Position numbers and translations under genes: made by a program. The notes beneath the pieces are model-generated. The model was not told the origin of the DNA and ran no database searches. It saw nothing but the letters and a program-made list of their open reading frames with translations. Below, piece by piece: positions 16,501 through 22,642 of a stretch of 22,642 nt of DNA. Each line of letters starts with the position of its first letter. The stretch's first letter is position 1. The stretch comes from a virus, in the IMG/VR virus record IMGVR_UViG_3300034272_001403, positions 1 to 22,642 of that record; one strand, given 5' to 3'.

Positions 16501-18939
16501 ATTGCAAATACATTGGTTCAGCATATGCTTGAATCACTTGGATGGGATACTAAAAAAGCTTTTGATTCTCAATTTTTATGGGAATATATATTTGGAACAA
16601 ATAAAGATGGTGTTCAAAAATATTCAATGCCTCTTAAAAATGCAAATGAACATGTTTGGAGAAGAATATTAAATAATCTCCCTTATATTTTAAAGCATAA
16701 AGGAACTGGTAGGGCTATGAAAGCTATAATGGCTTGTTATGGTGTACCATCTTCGTTATTAACAATAATGGAATTTGGTGGACCGCAAGACCCAACAAAG
16801 GGTGGTAGTACTAAATTTACATTTGATGATAGGACAGCAGCACTTTATTTAAGTGGTAATTCCGCCGTAAAAGTTCCTTGGAAATATAATGCAGGAAGTT
16901 TAAGTTATCCAAATTGTGTAGAGTTTAGAATACTTCCCGATTCAACTCCAAGTCCATCATATACTTTAATAAGTGGTAGTGAATGGAATTTAGATTTAGT
17001 TCAAACTACTGGCTCTTTTGTTAAATTGGAATTAAACTTTGGTGGTGATGCTAGTTCTAATCCTTACTTTGTTGCTAGTGGTCCTAATACTCCATATATT
17101 GAAACTACAATTGAATATGTGTATGGTACTGATTTAGTAACTCAAAGTTTAGATTTCCCAATTTCAAATGAGAATTATTCAAATGTAGTTATCAATAGAC
17201 ATAACTATCCTGGTAATTCTTCTTTATATGAAGTTTGGTTAGCAACATCGGATGGTAAACGAATAACAACATTTGTTAGTATGTCTATATTAACGGATGA
17301 TAATCAATGGGAGACTGGTAGTTTTTTACATTTAAGCGGAGATAACTTTAATGGTAACTTTGATGAATTCCGTTTATGGACTGTTCCATTACAAAGAAGT
17401 AAATTTGAAAATCACACATTATTCCCAGATGCAATTAATGGCAATTCATATACCGCATCAACAGCAGATTTAATATTCCGTTTGGATTTTGAATATCCAA
17501 AAGATAGAACAATTACTGAAAATATTGGAATAAAAAATGTATCTATTAGCGATAATTATGGAGAGGAGTTTGCATATGCAGAAAATATGTATTCGGCATC
17601 CGTATATCCTTATCAATATACTCCATATGAAAGAACTGTAACTGCAGATGTTCCATCTGTCGGATTTGGATTTGCAAATAAAATTCGTTTTGAAGACCAA
17701 ACATTAACAACTGACCTTTCATATAAGAATAGAGCAACTAAAAAATCATTTGACCAAGCTCCAATAGATTCAAATCGTTTAGGATTATTCTTCTCTCCAA
17801 TTAAAGAGTTGAATATGGATATCCTAAAAGCATTTGGAGAATTTAATATAGATAACTATATAGGTGACCCATCGGATGAGTATAAGGATACATATAGAGA
17901 ATTAGATACATTAAGACATTACTATTTTGAAAGATTAGATAGAAACATAAATGAATATATTCAATTAGTAAGATATATTGATAAATCTCTTTTTGATGTA
18001 CTTGCTGATTTGGCACCGGCTAGAGCAAAGGTTTCTAAAGGTTTATTAATAGAACCTCACTATTTAGAAAGAAGTAAGACGAGGTGGAAAAAACCTGAAT
18101 CTGAAAGAAATGATTATGAAAGTATCGTATCAATACAGGATAATAATGAAATAGAATCTTCATATGAATCAAAAGAAGGTAATTTAGATGCAACTAATAT
18201 AAGTAATATTACAGGTGAAAAAAATAATTACGATTCTGTAGTTGATGCTAACGATGTATATTCATTGGAAGGATTTAATCCAAATTATGATAGTACTATT
18301 GATTATAATTTTGATAACATTGTTGAAGCAAACGCACCATTTTATAATACACTTATAGAATGTCCAACTGGAGAAACATTAACTGGTGAAGTTGATTCAT
18401 TTGCATTTGAACAAATTGGAATGGAGTTAAATTCTTTAGCAAATGCTGGATTTGGATTATATGCTAATCGTGGTACTGGTATTATTAGAAAATTTGATAG
18501 TATATTTGGAAATTCGGAATCAACAGGAAGTAGACAAAATATATATCTTGTTAAAAAACAATATACTCAAAAAGTATCAACTCAAATAGCAGGATATCCT
18601 AGATCTGGGTCACAACCGGGTGAAAGAGTTAGATACGCTGATATTGATGTAATAAAATACAAATATGAAGTATCTACATTACCTTTTAGTGGAAGTATAG
18701 CTATTAGTCCCGAAATTGCTGAAATTAAAGCGTTAAATGGATATTTTCCTACACACTATAAATTTGTTAATAATTTAGGAGAAGGATTACAAAGAATGTA
18801 TTTTAAAGGCTCTTCTCAAACATCGGCAACAACACCAGATGGACTATCTCCAGTAGAAACATTTACTACTAATCCTAACATTCTTAGAGTGGCTAAGACT
18901 GGTAGAGGTAGTGGTGAACCAATACTTGAGGTTGATTAA
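13588..18939 (+). CDS. 7: Giant baseplate wedge protein, gp7/gpI-like, with PEGA-like and LamG-like domains
   Basis: This 1783-aa protein (T4 gp7 has 1032) starts with a basic-flanked glycine zipper (residues 9-30, GGIIGGATGVVGG). Residues about 124-176 look like a PEGA domain (GAAVFVNG, then ITLQKEGYVS), followed by several Ig-like beta modules to about 700. Residues about 830-1070 are helical and contain W1024-R-R-I and K1036-H-K-G-T, followed by a helix and IMEFGG, matching the conserved core of P2 gpI-type proteins, the gp7 equivalent. Residues about 1075-1300 resemble a LamG/concanavalin jelly roll (FDEFRLW at 1258-1264). Residues 1472-1498 carry a PARAKV...GLLIEPHYLER block. With gp25 and gp6 it completes the minimal wedge. 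Gene order (gp25-gp6-...-gp7) and the gpI core are the grounds; the LamG part may bind surface glycans. Confidence 0.7.
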   Translation: MADNKRSKKLIGGIIGGATGVVGGTISKLFGKKKKSLPSAANSLLGKVFNQQDSLDSGKTITEQDTTTTEQKRNKKLGFFTDRNPVAGAILPNGGVGILTNSDNIIPLGGEDTGGTVNQNSNVSFKISANQNGAAVFVNGENTYKTTPNTLGFRLSDVVKDGSKTITLQKEGYVSTIAYVVTAIQNPDFNETALDSYENDLIEQDSLINIGPKRNKRIYTKTPAYVFKIEKYINGILQSTDGTLDNNEIKELVFEVTTQTVGQKNDSNSPSTNILTIVLDGPDNSVIVSKDGGTDFTKLLKGRNTIVSDIGSTYSISSTNLNLYKVNKIVATAEGFKPSTLLPENAESLTTKITLDSNYTIDIVSEQFSTVQNTSPIIQFENPIQIRKYNLNSKTEYPITITSLNDSPITKITAYVGESKFEFNDVNFLTSKSEGKLGVLNARKGPAIISIPAEAFKTIGNYKVFIVPSNGDGDGDSIQTSISVVDEFYVGVPDLRNIIYPSELIGPDYAGTNVNFDIEYESENTDFVRIYVGDSGTFIQEKSDGKLELNLKTLLNVSGTNVSEDEQTISLILKLVPYNISGVEQVVGKTEVVKINFNKGTNQIPRNLAINRVADIFTSQLDDSIFAKETSKYLTHLLHFPDGDTKVITTWTGSEGSLIAKLYEPIPTTIQPNEEVFISKLISNPIVETVRLITETTEVCNTLKGPNFSVEPDNGIEYQIYEDLVASGSVTSTDLVNQYANSIGIDTSKLNIQYVSGSTYLFENFINFSSAVERLDNFFYKVQLIEYYKNKYEGLTSTFIPPYGGYDGGIITQDGYQMITEDGIFDIQWEVAQYQGVAQMNEAKKIFGLLNELIRGMDGYEKFLYTSNNTLAYPKTLYIHPTSGLGTYILKQTTHPDVITWYSNTLSLSSIHDLYNPNLLTNNIPQFIKEDSNNKDFSTFLHMIGQHFDIIWAYIGALSRMKQIEASETKGIANTLVQHMLESLGWDTKKAFDSQFLWEYIFGTNKDGVQKYSMPLKNANEHVWRRILNNLPYILKHKGTGRAMKAIMACYGVPSSLLTIMEFGGPQDPTKGGSTKFTFDDRTAALYLSGNSAVKVPWKYNAGSLSYPNCVEFRILPDSTPSPSYTLISGSEWNLDLVQTTGSFVKLELNFGGDASSNPYFVASGPNTPYIETTIEYVYGTDLVTQSLDFPISNENYSNVVINRHNYPGNSSLYEVWLATSDGKRITTFVSMSILTDDNQWETGSFLHLSGDNFNGNFDEFRLWTVPLQRSKFENHTLFPDAINGNSYTASTADLIFRLDFEYPKDRTITENIGIKNVSISDNYGEEFAYAENMYSASVYPYQYTPYERTVTADVPSVGFGFANKIRFEDQTLTTDLSYKNRATKKSFDQAPIDSNRLGLFFSPIKELNMDILKAFGEFNIDNYIGDPSDEYKDTYRELDTLRHYYFERLDRNINEYIQLVRYIDKSLFDVLADLAPARAKVSKGLLIEPHYLERSKTRWKKPESERNDYESIVSIQDNNEIESSYESKEGNLDATNISNITGEKNNYDSVVDANDVYSLEGFNPNYDSTIDYNFDNIVEANAPFYNTLIECPTGETLTGEVDSFAFEQIGMELNSLANAGFGLYANRGTGIIRKFDSIFGNSESTGSRQNIYLVKKQYTQKVSTQIAGYPRSGSQPGERVRYADIDVIKYKYEVSTLPFSGSIAISPEIAEIKALNGYFPTHYKFVNNLGEGLQRMYFKGSSQTSATTPDGLSPVETFTTNPNILRVAKTGRGSGEPILEVD

Positions 18940-18958
18940 TTTGAAAATATTAAATAGT

Positions 18959-18971
18959 TATATTTATTTTA
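18959..18971 (+). promoter_or_regulatory. Weak copy of the late-promoter-like motif
   Basis: TATATTTATTTTA retains the TATTTAT core but departs from the AATATTTATAnAC consensus at the 3' side. It sits in the 61-base gap before the gene at 19001 and ends 29 bases before its ATG. No terminator hairpin is visible in the gap. Confidence 0.35.
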
Positions 18972-19000
18972 GATAATAAAGAATTAAAAAACAATATCAA

Positions 19001-19624
19001 ATGGCATATTTAGATAACTCGGAAATCACAGTAGATGCAATTCTTACCAAAAAAGGTAGACAAAAATTAGCATCCGGTCAATCATTAAACATTACAAAGT
19101 TCGCTTTGGGTGATGATGAAATTGATTATACGCTTTATGAACCAGCGCATCCAAAAGGTTCAGCTTATTACGATTCAGCAATCAGAGCTATTCCTGTAAC
19201 GGAAGCATCTCCTGATGAGACTCAAGTATTAAGATATAAGTTAGTAACCCTTCCAAAAGGAACTACTCAAATCCCAACTGTAAGATTGGGTGTACCTTCA
19301 ATTAGTGTAAACCAAAGTGAAGGTGGTGTAGCATTATTACCTACAACATCTCCTGCTGGAAATACAAATGCTGGATACACTATGGTATTAGCTGATACAA
19401 GAGCTGGTACAATAACTGTAACTAGAGGAGCAACTGCAGTAGGAAGTGTACCTGTATTCTTAGGTGAGGAAATAACAACAACAGCACAAGTTGCTAGTGG
19501 TTTAGAATTTAGATTCACTCCAAATCCAAACTTAACAATTGATGTTGCAACAACTGTAACTGTATATGGTAACGAAACTGGAGGTTCTCAAACTATACCT
19601 ATCACTGTAACTTATAAAGCATAA
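19001..19624 (+). CDS. Virion structural protein with conserved tail-type N-terminus
   Basis: In this 207-aa protein residues 1-75 form a compact motif-rich region (ILTKKGRQKLASGQ, then ITKFALGDDEIDY and HPKGSAYYD), of a kind I associate with uncharacterised structural proteins of marine T4-like phages. Residues 90-207 are Thr/Val/Gly-rich beta strands, probably an Ig-like or fibre domain. It has no signal peptide or enzyme motif. It precedes a 421-aa virion-type gene by 16 bases in a two-gene unit closed by the terminator at 20931. C-ending codons are more frequent than in the giant gene upstream, which may indicate high expression. A tail-tip or neck protein is likely; the exact role is unknown. 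Confidence 0.7.
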   Translation: MAYLDNSEITVDAILTKKGRQKLASGQSLNITKFALGDDEIDYTLYEPAHPKGSAYYDSAIRAIPVTEASPDETQVLRYKLVTLPKGTTQIPTVRLGVPSISVNQSEGGVALLPTTSPAGNTNAGYTMVLADTRAGTITVTRGATAVGSVPVFLGEEITTTAQVASGLEFRFTPNPNLTIDVATTVTVYGNETGGSQTIPITVTYKA

Positions 19625-19640
19625 TAAAAAGATATAACAA

Positions 19641-20906
19641 ATGGCACTAATAAACGACCCTAATGTAACCGCCCAAATTAGAGACTTAGCTAATACGGGT
19701 ACACTGGACTCAAATGAAATTGTAGCATTGTTAAATACTGTGTTACCAGCTGGTCAGCAAATTGCTGCAGGTGCTGGTATTTCAACTGGTATTTATAAAA
19801 GATTCGGTGAATTTGATAAAGTAAACGCAAAAGTAGAAGTAGTAACAACTGGATTATGGACTGGCGATTCTGGTTCATTAACAGCATTCTATACTGCATC
19901 AAGTCAAACAACAACAAATAGTGGATACTACTATTTCAATGTATATAATAGTAATCCTGATTTAGGAGATAATGAAGAAGTTCAATTTGCAGTAGCATAT
20001 GGACATGTTAATGGTAGTGGTTCTATGAACCTTGCTGATAACGATAATGCTTTGTTAGCAACTAAAGCAACTTACGCTCAATATAGAGCAATGTTGTTAG
20101 ACCCAACTGATACTAAATTCTCATTCTTAAACTCAGCTAACGTTGCAACTGATGCAAATGGTATCTACGCAATTAACATAGCTAGAAATAGATTTAGAGA
20201 AAAGATGGATGCTGGTAACTGGTCATTAAAGATAAGAGGTACAAATGGCTTATTCACATTTATTGATAATAGTGGTAAGAAATTTGGAGATGACTTAGGT
20301 TTAAGTGGTAGAGTATTCAAAGTTGTTTCTGGTTCATTGAACTTAGGAACTGAAAACGAAGCTACTATTAAGAACGAAGCCGATACAGCTACTGACTTAG
20401 CAGTTGGTAAGCCTGTGACTGGAGAAGGATATGGTTTATTCTATCCTGATAGAGGAGTTGTTATTCTTAACGCTAAAGCAATTGGTTCTGTTGTTGGTGA
20501 TATTTTAGCACCTGCTAGAGTATATACTAAAGATGGTACTATGTTGGTAAGTGGTAGTATTAGTGGTTCTCACTCACAAGCATCAGAGCAATTTAATCAA
20601 ATTAGATTAATCAAAGCTATTGAAGCTGGAGCTGATTTTGAAGCACGTAGAACTGAAAACATTTCTACTCAACACTTCTTTGTAAGAGCAACAAATAGAG
20701 AGTTTAACTACTCTAACAACCCTACTTATGTAGATGCTGATGGATTCTTTGTAGAAGGTACATTTGAAACTGACCCTCAAACATTCATCACAACAATTGG
20801 ACTTTTCAATGATGCAAATGAATTGATTGCGGTGGCTAAAACATCTCAACCAATCGTTAAATCGTTTGATAAGGAAGTTTTAATTAAAGTTAAATTATCA
20901 TTCTAA
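19641..20906 (+). CDS. Probable abundant virion protein, C-terminal domain shared with the 284-aa gene downstream
   Basis: This 421-aa protein is mainly beta, with DNA using TTC and AAC codons much more often than the 1783-aa gene, and it sits just before a strong terminator. These are signs of a highly expressed product. Residues about 353-421 (REFNYSNNPTYVD, then ITTIGLFNDANELIAVAK and KVKLSF) align with residues about 189-284 of the 284-aa product (ENEFNVSQNPTAVD, ITTIGLYDDELNMVAVAK). An upstream pair (LFYPDRGVVIL / IFYDRGLIVVA) also matches, so the genes are paralogues over their C-terminal halves. I do not know the family function; a neck, collar or tail-surface protein fits the context. 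No membrane or enzyme features. Confidence 0.75.
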   Translation: MALINDPNVTAQIRDLANTGTLDSNEIVALLNTVLPAGQQIAAGAGISTGIYKRFGEFDKVNAKVEVVTTGLWTGDSGSLTAFYTASSQTTTNSGYYYFNVYNSNPDLGDNEEVQFAVAYGHVNGSGSMNLADNDNALLATKATYAQYRAMLLDPTDTKFSFLNSANVATDANGIYAINIARNRFREKMDAGNWSLKIRGTNGLFTFIDNSGKKFGDDLGLSGRVFKVVSGSLNLGTENEATIKNEADTATDLAVGKPVTGEGYGLFYPDRGVVILNAKAIGSVVGDILAPARVYTKDGTMLVSGSISGSHSQASEQFNQIRLIKAIEAGADFEARRTENISTQHFFVRATNREFNYSNNPTYVDADGFFVEGTFETDPQTFITTIGLFNDANELIAVAKTSQPIVKSFDKEVLIKVKLSF

Positions 20907-20930
20907 TAAAATTAGAAATAATATAAAGAG

Positions 20931-20953
20931 AACCCCCATCATTGGGGGTTTTT
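20931..20953 (+). terminator. Intrinsic terminator
   Basis: AACCCCC (20931-20937) pairs perfectly with GGGGGTT (20944-20950) around a six-base loop, followed by a short T tract (to 20953). The G+C-rich stem stands out in an A+T-rich region. It lies 25 bases after the stop of the 421-aa gene and just before the next promoter-like motif. Confidence 0.93.
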
Positions 20954-20962
20954 CATTTAAAC

Positions 20963-20975
20963 AATATTTATATAC
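20963..20975 (+). promoter_or_regulatory. Putative late promoter, AATATTTATATAC
   Basis: Exact copy of AATATTTATAnAC lying 10 bases after the terminator and ending 15 bases before the ATG at 20991. The terminator-then-motif arrangement is the strongest positional support that this motif starts transcription. Confidence 0.6.
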
Positions 20976-20990
20976 AAATCGGAAGAATAA

Positions 20991-21845
20991 ATGATTAAAG
21001 AAATTCCAAAGTCTGATATTATTGTAAGACCTATTAAGGTTTATAAAGAATGGACATTAGATGAAAACGATATTTTTCCAATTTTTGGAGAAAATGGTGA
21101 TGGTACTTTTATAGATCCTGAATACGATTCTAAAAGTCAAGAGTTTAATAAGAAGGTAATACATGCATCTATACGAAGCCAGTTTTACACAAATGCAGCA
21201 ACTGCATCTATTTTAACAGAAGTAGGTTTAAGAAAATCATATGCATCTAAAGATGAGAGAATTTTAGAAGATAATATAGCAGTATTTTCAGTACCTCAAC
21301 GATATTATGGCGAGGGTATAAAAATAGGTACAGTTGTATTAGAAGATGAGCAATTAGGTAGAATATATACTGATGATGGAAATTCAAATCTTATTGATTC
21401 TGGTAGTAATATCAAAGGTAATATCTTTTATGATAGGGGATTGATAGTTGTTGCTAAAGATATAGTTAGTGGTTCTGTTTTATCTCAATTTACTTTAAAT
21501 TTTCGCTCTACTAAAACAATATTTGAGAATGAAATATTTTTATCTGTATTAGAAAATGAATTTAATGTATCACAAAATCCAACCGCTGTTGATTACGATG
21601 GAAGTATTGGTAGAATAAAACTACATAATATACGTTCTACAATAAATCCGTTAAAGGTTGGTGGATTTGCGGATTACTTATATAGTGGTTCTGTTGACCC
21701 AACTGGTTCTTATTTAGCACCTTATATTACAACAATTGGATTATATGATGATGAATTAAATATGGTGGCTGTAGCTAAATTACCACAACCAATTAAATCA
21801 TTACCTGATTATCCAATAAACTTTATTGTCCGTTTTGATACTTAA
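20991..21845 (+). CDS. Virion structural protein, paralogue of the upstream 421-aa protein
   Basis: This 284-aa protein has an N-terminal region (1-110) that is acidic and specific to this gene. From about residue 150 (IFYDRGLIVVA) to the end it parallels the 421-aa protein, with ENEFNVSQNPTAVD (about 187-200) and ITTIGLYDDELNMVAVAKLPQP (about 243-264) before a beta-strand end (NFIVRFDT). It has its own promoter-like motif immediately after the terminator and a weak GGAAG ribosome-binding match. Mostly beta, no signal peptide. It is probably assembled with or next to its paralogue in the tail or neck. No named T4 gene can be assigned. Confidence 0.75.
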   Translation: MIKEIPKSDIIVRPIKVYKEWTLDENDIFPIFGENGDGTFIDPEYDSKSQEFNKKVIHASIRSQFYTNAATASILTEVGLRKSYASKDERILEDNIAVFSVPQRYYGEGIKIGTVVLEDEQLGRIYTDDGNSNLIDSGSNIKGNIFYDRGLIVVAKDIVSGSVLSQFTLNFRSTKTIFENEIFLSVLENEFNVSQNPTAVDYDGSIGRIKLHNIRSTINPLKVGGFADYLYSGSVDPTGSYLAPYITTIGLYDDELNMVAVAKLPQPIKSLPDYPINFIVRFDT

Positions 21846-21857
21846 ACCAAAAAGTTT

Positions 21858-21870
21858 TATATTTATATTA
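21858..21870 (+). promoter_or_regulatory. Putative late promoter, TATATTTATATTA
   Basis: Near-copy of the AATATTTATAnAC motif with the exact TATTTATA core (21860-21867), in the 40-base gap after the 284-aa gene and ending 15 bases before the ATG at 21886. Confidence 0.45.
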
Positions 21871-21885
21871 GTAAAATAGAAAAAA

Positions 21886-22185
21886 ATGTCAAAAATAGTA
21901 GATTTATACAACGCATCAAAAGGAGCTTTCAAAACCATCCCTAAAGATAAGGATGAAACTCCTTATTCAAAAGGCGGCTCTGATTCAAAAACATTAACCG
22001 ATGGTACATTTGGTCAAATTGATTTTAAAACAGGAGATAAAGAAGTATTTACTGAAAAATCTTTAAACGAAAAAAGAGGTGGTACTATTGGAGCTATGCC
22101 TGCTAGTAAACTACCAACTGGATTTGTAGCGCCAGCTTACTCACCAGGTGATAAAATTTATTCTAAGGTAGTTACAAAGAAATAA
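21886..22185 (+). CDS. Small unknown protein (99 aa)
   Basis: This is a polar, probably disordered protein rich in Lys, Gly, Thr and Ser, with no hydrophobic core, signal or membrane segment. Its start is preceded by an A-rich run (GAAAAAA) and a promoter-like motif. The next gene starts three bases after its stop, so the two are probably co-transcribed. Family and function not recognised; a minor structural or packaging-related protein is possible from position only. Confidence 0.65.
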   Translation: MSKIVDLYNASKGAFKTIPKDKDETPYSKGGSDSKTLTDGTFGQIDFKTGDKEVFTEKSLNEKRGGTIGAMPASKLPTGFVAPAYSPGDKIYSKVVTKK

Positions 22186-22188
22186 TCA

Positions 22189-22599
22189 ATGAGTTGGAAA
22201 TTTAATGGAAATATTGTTACAGAAGAAACCACACCTGAAGGTGCGATTGGATTTGTCTATAAGATAGTTGATATTAGAACTAATAGATTTTATATAGGAA
22301 AGAAATCCTTATCTCAAACCCGCAGATTGAAACCCTTAAAAGGAAAGACTCGTAAAAGAGTTGTAAAGAAAGCATCTGATTGGGAAAAATACTATTCATC
22401 AAACGAATGGATTAAATCAGAAATAAAAGCTGGAAACGCTGAATATTTCGAAAGAGAAATCATTCAATTTTGTTTTTCAAAGAAATCCTTATCATATTAC
22501 GAAATTAAATGGCAATTTCATTACGATGTCCTTGCCAACGAACAAGCAATAAACGAAAACCTTATGGGGAAGTTCTTCCGTAGGGATATTATAAATTAA
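22189..22599 (+). CDS. GIY-YIG nuclease-like protein
   Basis: In this 136-aa protein a GFVYKI strand (residues 21-26) is followed 11 residues later by YIGKKS (35-40), the spacing of a GIY-YIG domain with Val replacing Ile in the first motif. Conserved-type Arg residues (45-46) follow, then a basic loop, a DWEKYYSS segment (64-71), a candidate metal-binding Glu in YFEREI (86-91), and NENLMGKFFRRD toward the end. GIY-YIG enzymes cut DNA as homing, repair or host-degrading endonucleases. There is no intron or intein next to it and no added DNA-binding domain, so homing is not evident. It precedes an HTH gene by four bases, suggesting a DNA-processing or packaging-related role. Confidence 0.72.
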   Translation: MSWKFNGNIVTEETTPEGAIGFVYKIVDIRTNRFYIGKKSLSQTRRLKPLKGKTRKRVVKKASDWEKYYSSNEWIKSEIKAGNAEYFEREIIQFCFSKKSLSYYEIKWQFHYDVLANEQAINENLMGKFFRRDIIN

Positions 22600-22603
22600 A
22601 GTT

Positions 22604-22642
22604 ATGACAATACCTGAAATCGCAAAAAAGTACGGAATCTCC
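22604..22642 (+). CDS. Partial gene start: HTH-type protein, possibly small terminase
   Basis: Thirteen codons are visible (MTIPEIAKKYGIS) before the window ends. The IPEIAKKYGIS segment is the first half of a helix-turn-helix as seen in phage small terminase subunits and in many regulators. Placement four bases after the GIY-YIG gene, at the end of structural genes, makes terminase small subunit (gp16-like) a reasonable guess, but too little is visible to decide. Confidence 0.5.
   Translation, partial: MTIPEIAKKYGIS

Noticed and set aside
22189-22599. Homing endonuclease inside an intron or intein
   Set aside because: Flanking genes appear intact and normally spaced, and no intron or intein splice features are seen.

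Overview
The window is a dense, all-plus-strand late-gene segment of a contractile-tailed (T4-like, myovirus-type) bacteriophage. It is strongly A+T-rich and genes are packed with TAATG overlaps or one-base TAATATG junctions. The diagnostic set is a gp5-like baseplate hub/spike protein, gp25, gp6 and a very large gp7/gpI-like wedge protein, followed by virion proteins and the first codons of a helix-turn-helix gene that could be a small terminase. The host is inferred, not shown. A-rich start regions almost without Shine-Dalgarno sequences, plus a gene ending like an outer-membrane beta-barrel, suggest a Gram-negative and probably Bacteroidota host.

Layout. (1) 1-3027, accessory block: the 3' part of a gene with an 80-residue Glu/Lys-rich linker and a C-terminal barrel-like domain; a membrane-anchored protein with a beta-rich C-terminus; two small proteins whose N-termini resemble T4 prohead-protease substrates; and an Ntn-hydrolase-like enzyme (penicillin acylase / C45 / NRDE type). 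(2) 3084-7225, hub module: a small helical protein, the gp5-like OB-fold/spike protein, an Ala-rich heptad-repeat protein, an SGNH-hydrolase protein and a SleB-like wall hydrolase. The gp5-like protein shows no lysozyme domain, so lytic activity seems to have moved to its neighbours. (3) 7301-13574, wedge module: an unknown 166-aa protein, gp25, gp6, a DNRLRE-domain protein, a coiled-coil/beta-sandwich protein and an unknown 408-aa protein. (4) 13588-18939: a 1783-aa gp7/gpI-like wedge protein with PEGA-like and LamG-like domains. (5) 19001-21845: three virion-type proteins, two sharing a C-terminal domain, separated by a clear intrinsic terminator at 20931-20953. (6) 21886-22642: a small unknown protein, a GIY-YIG nuclease-like gene and the start of an HTH gene.

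A recurrent motif, AATATTTATAnAC, lies just upstream of the first gene of each transcription block (964, 3084, 7301, 13588, 20991, 21886, and a weaker copy at 19001). It is the best candidate for the phage late promoter. Its core TATTTATA is the reverse complement of the T4 late promoter TATAAATA.

The most unusual points are the two envelope-type proteins at the left edge, the Ntn-hydrolase whose predicted nucleophile Cys6 directly follows a prohead-protease-like L-S-E sequence, the SGNH + SleB pair beside a lysozyme-less hub protein, and the oversized gp7-like protein with an N-terminal glycine zipper.
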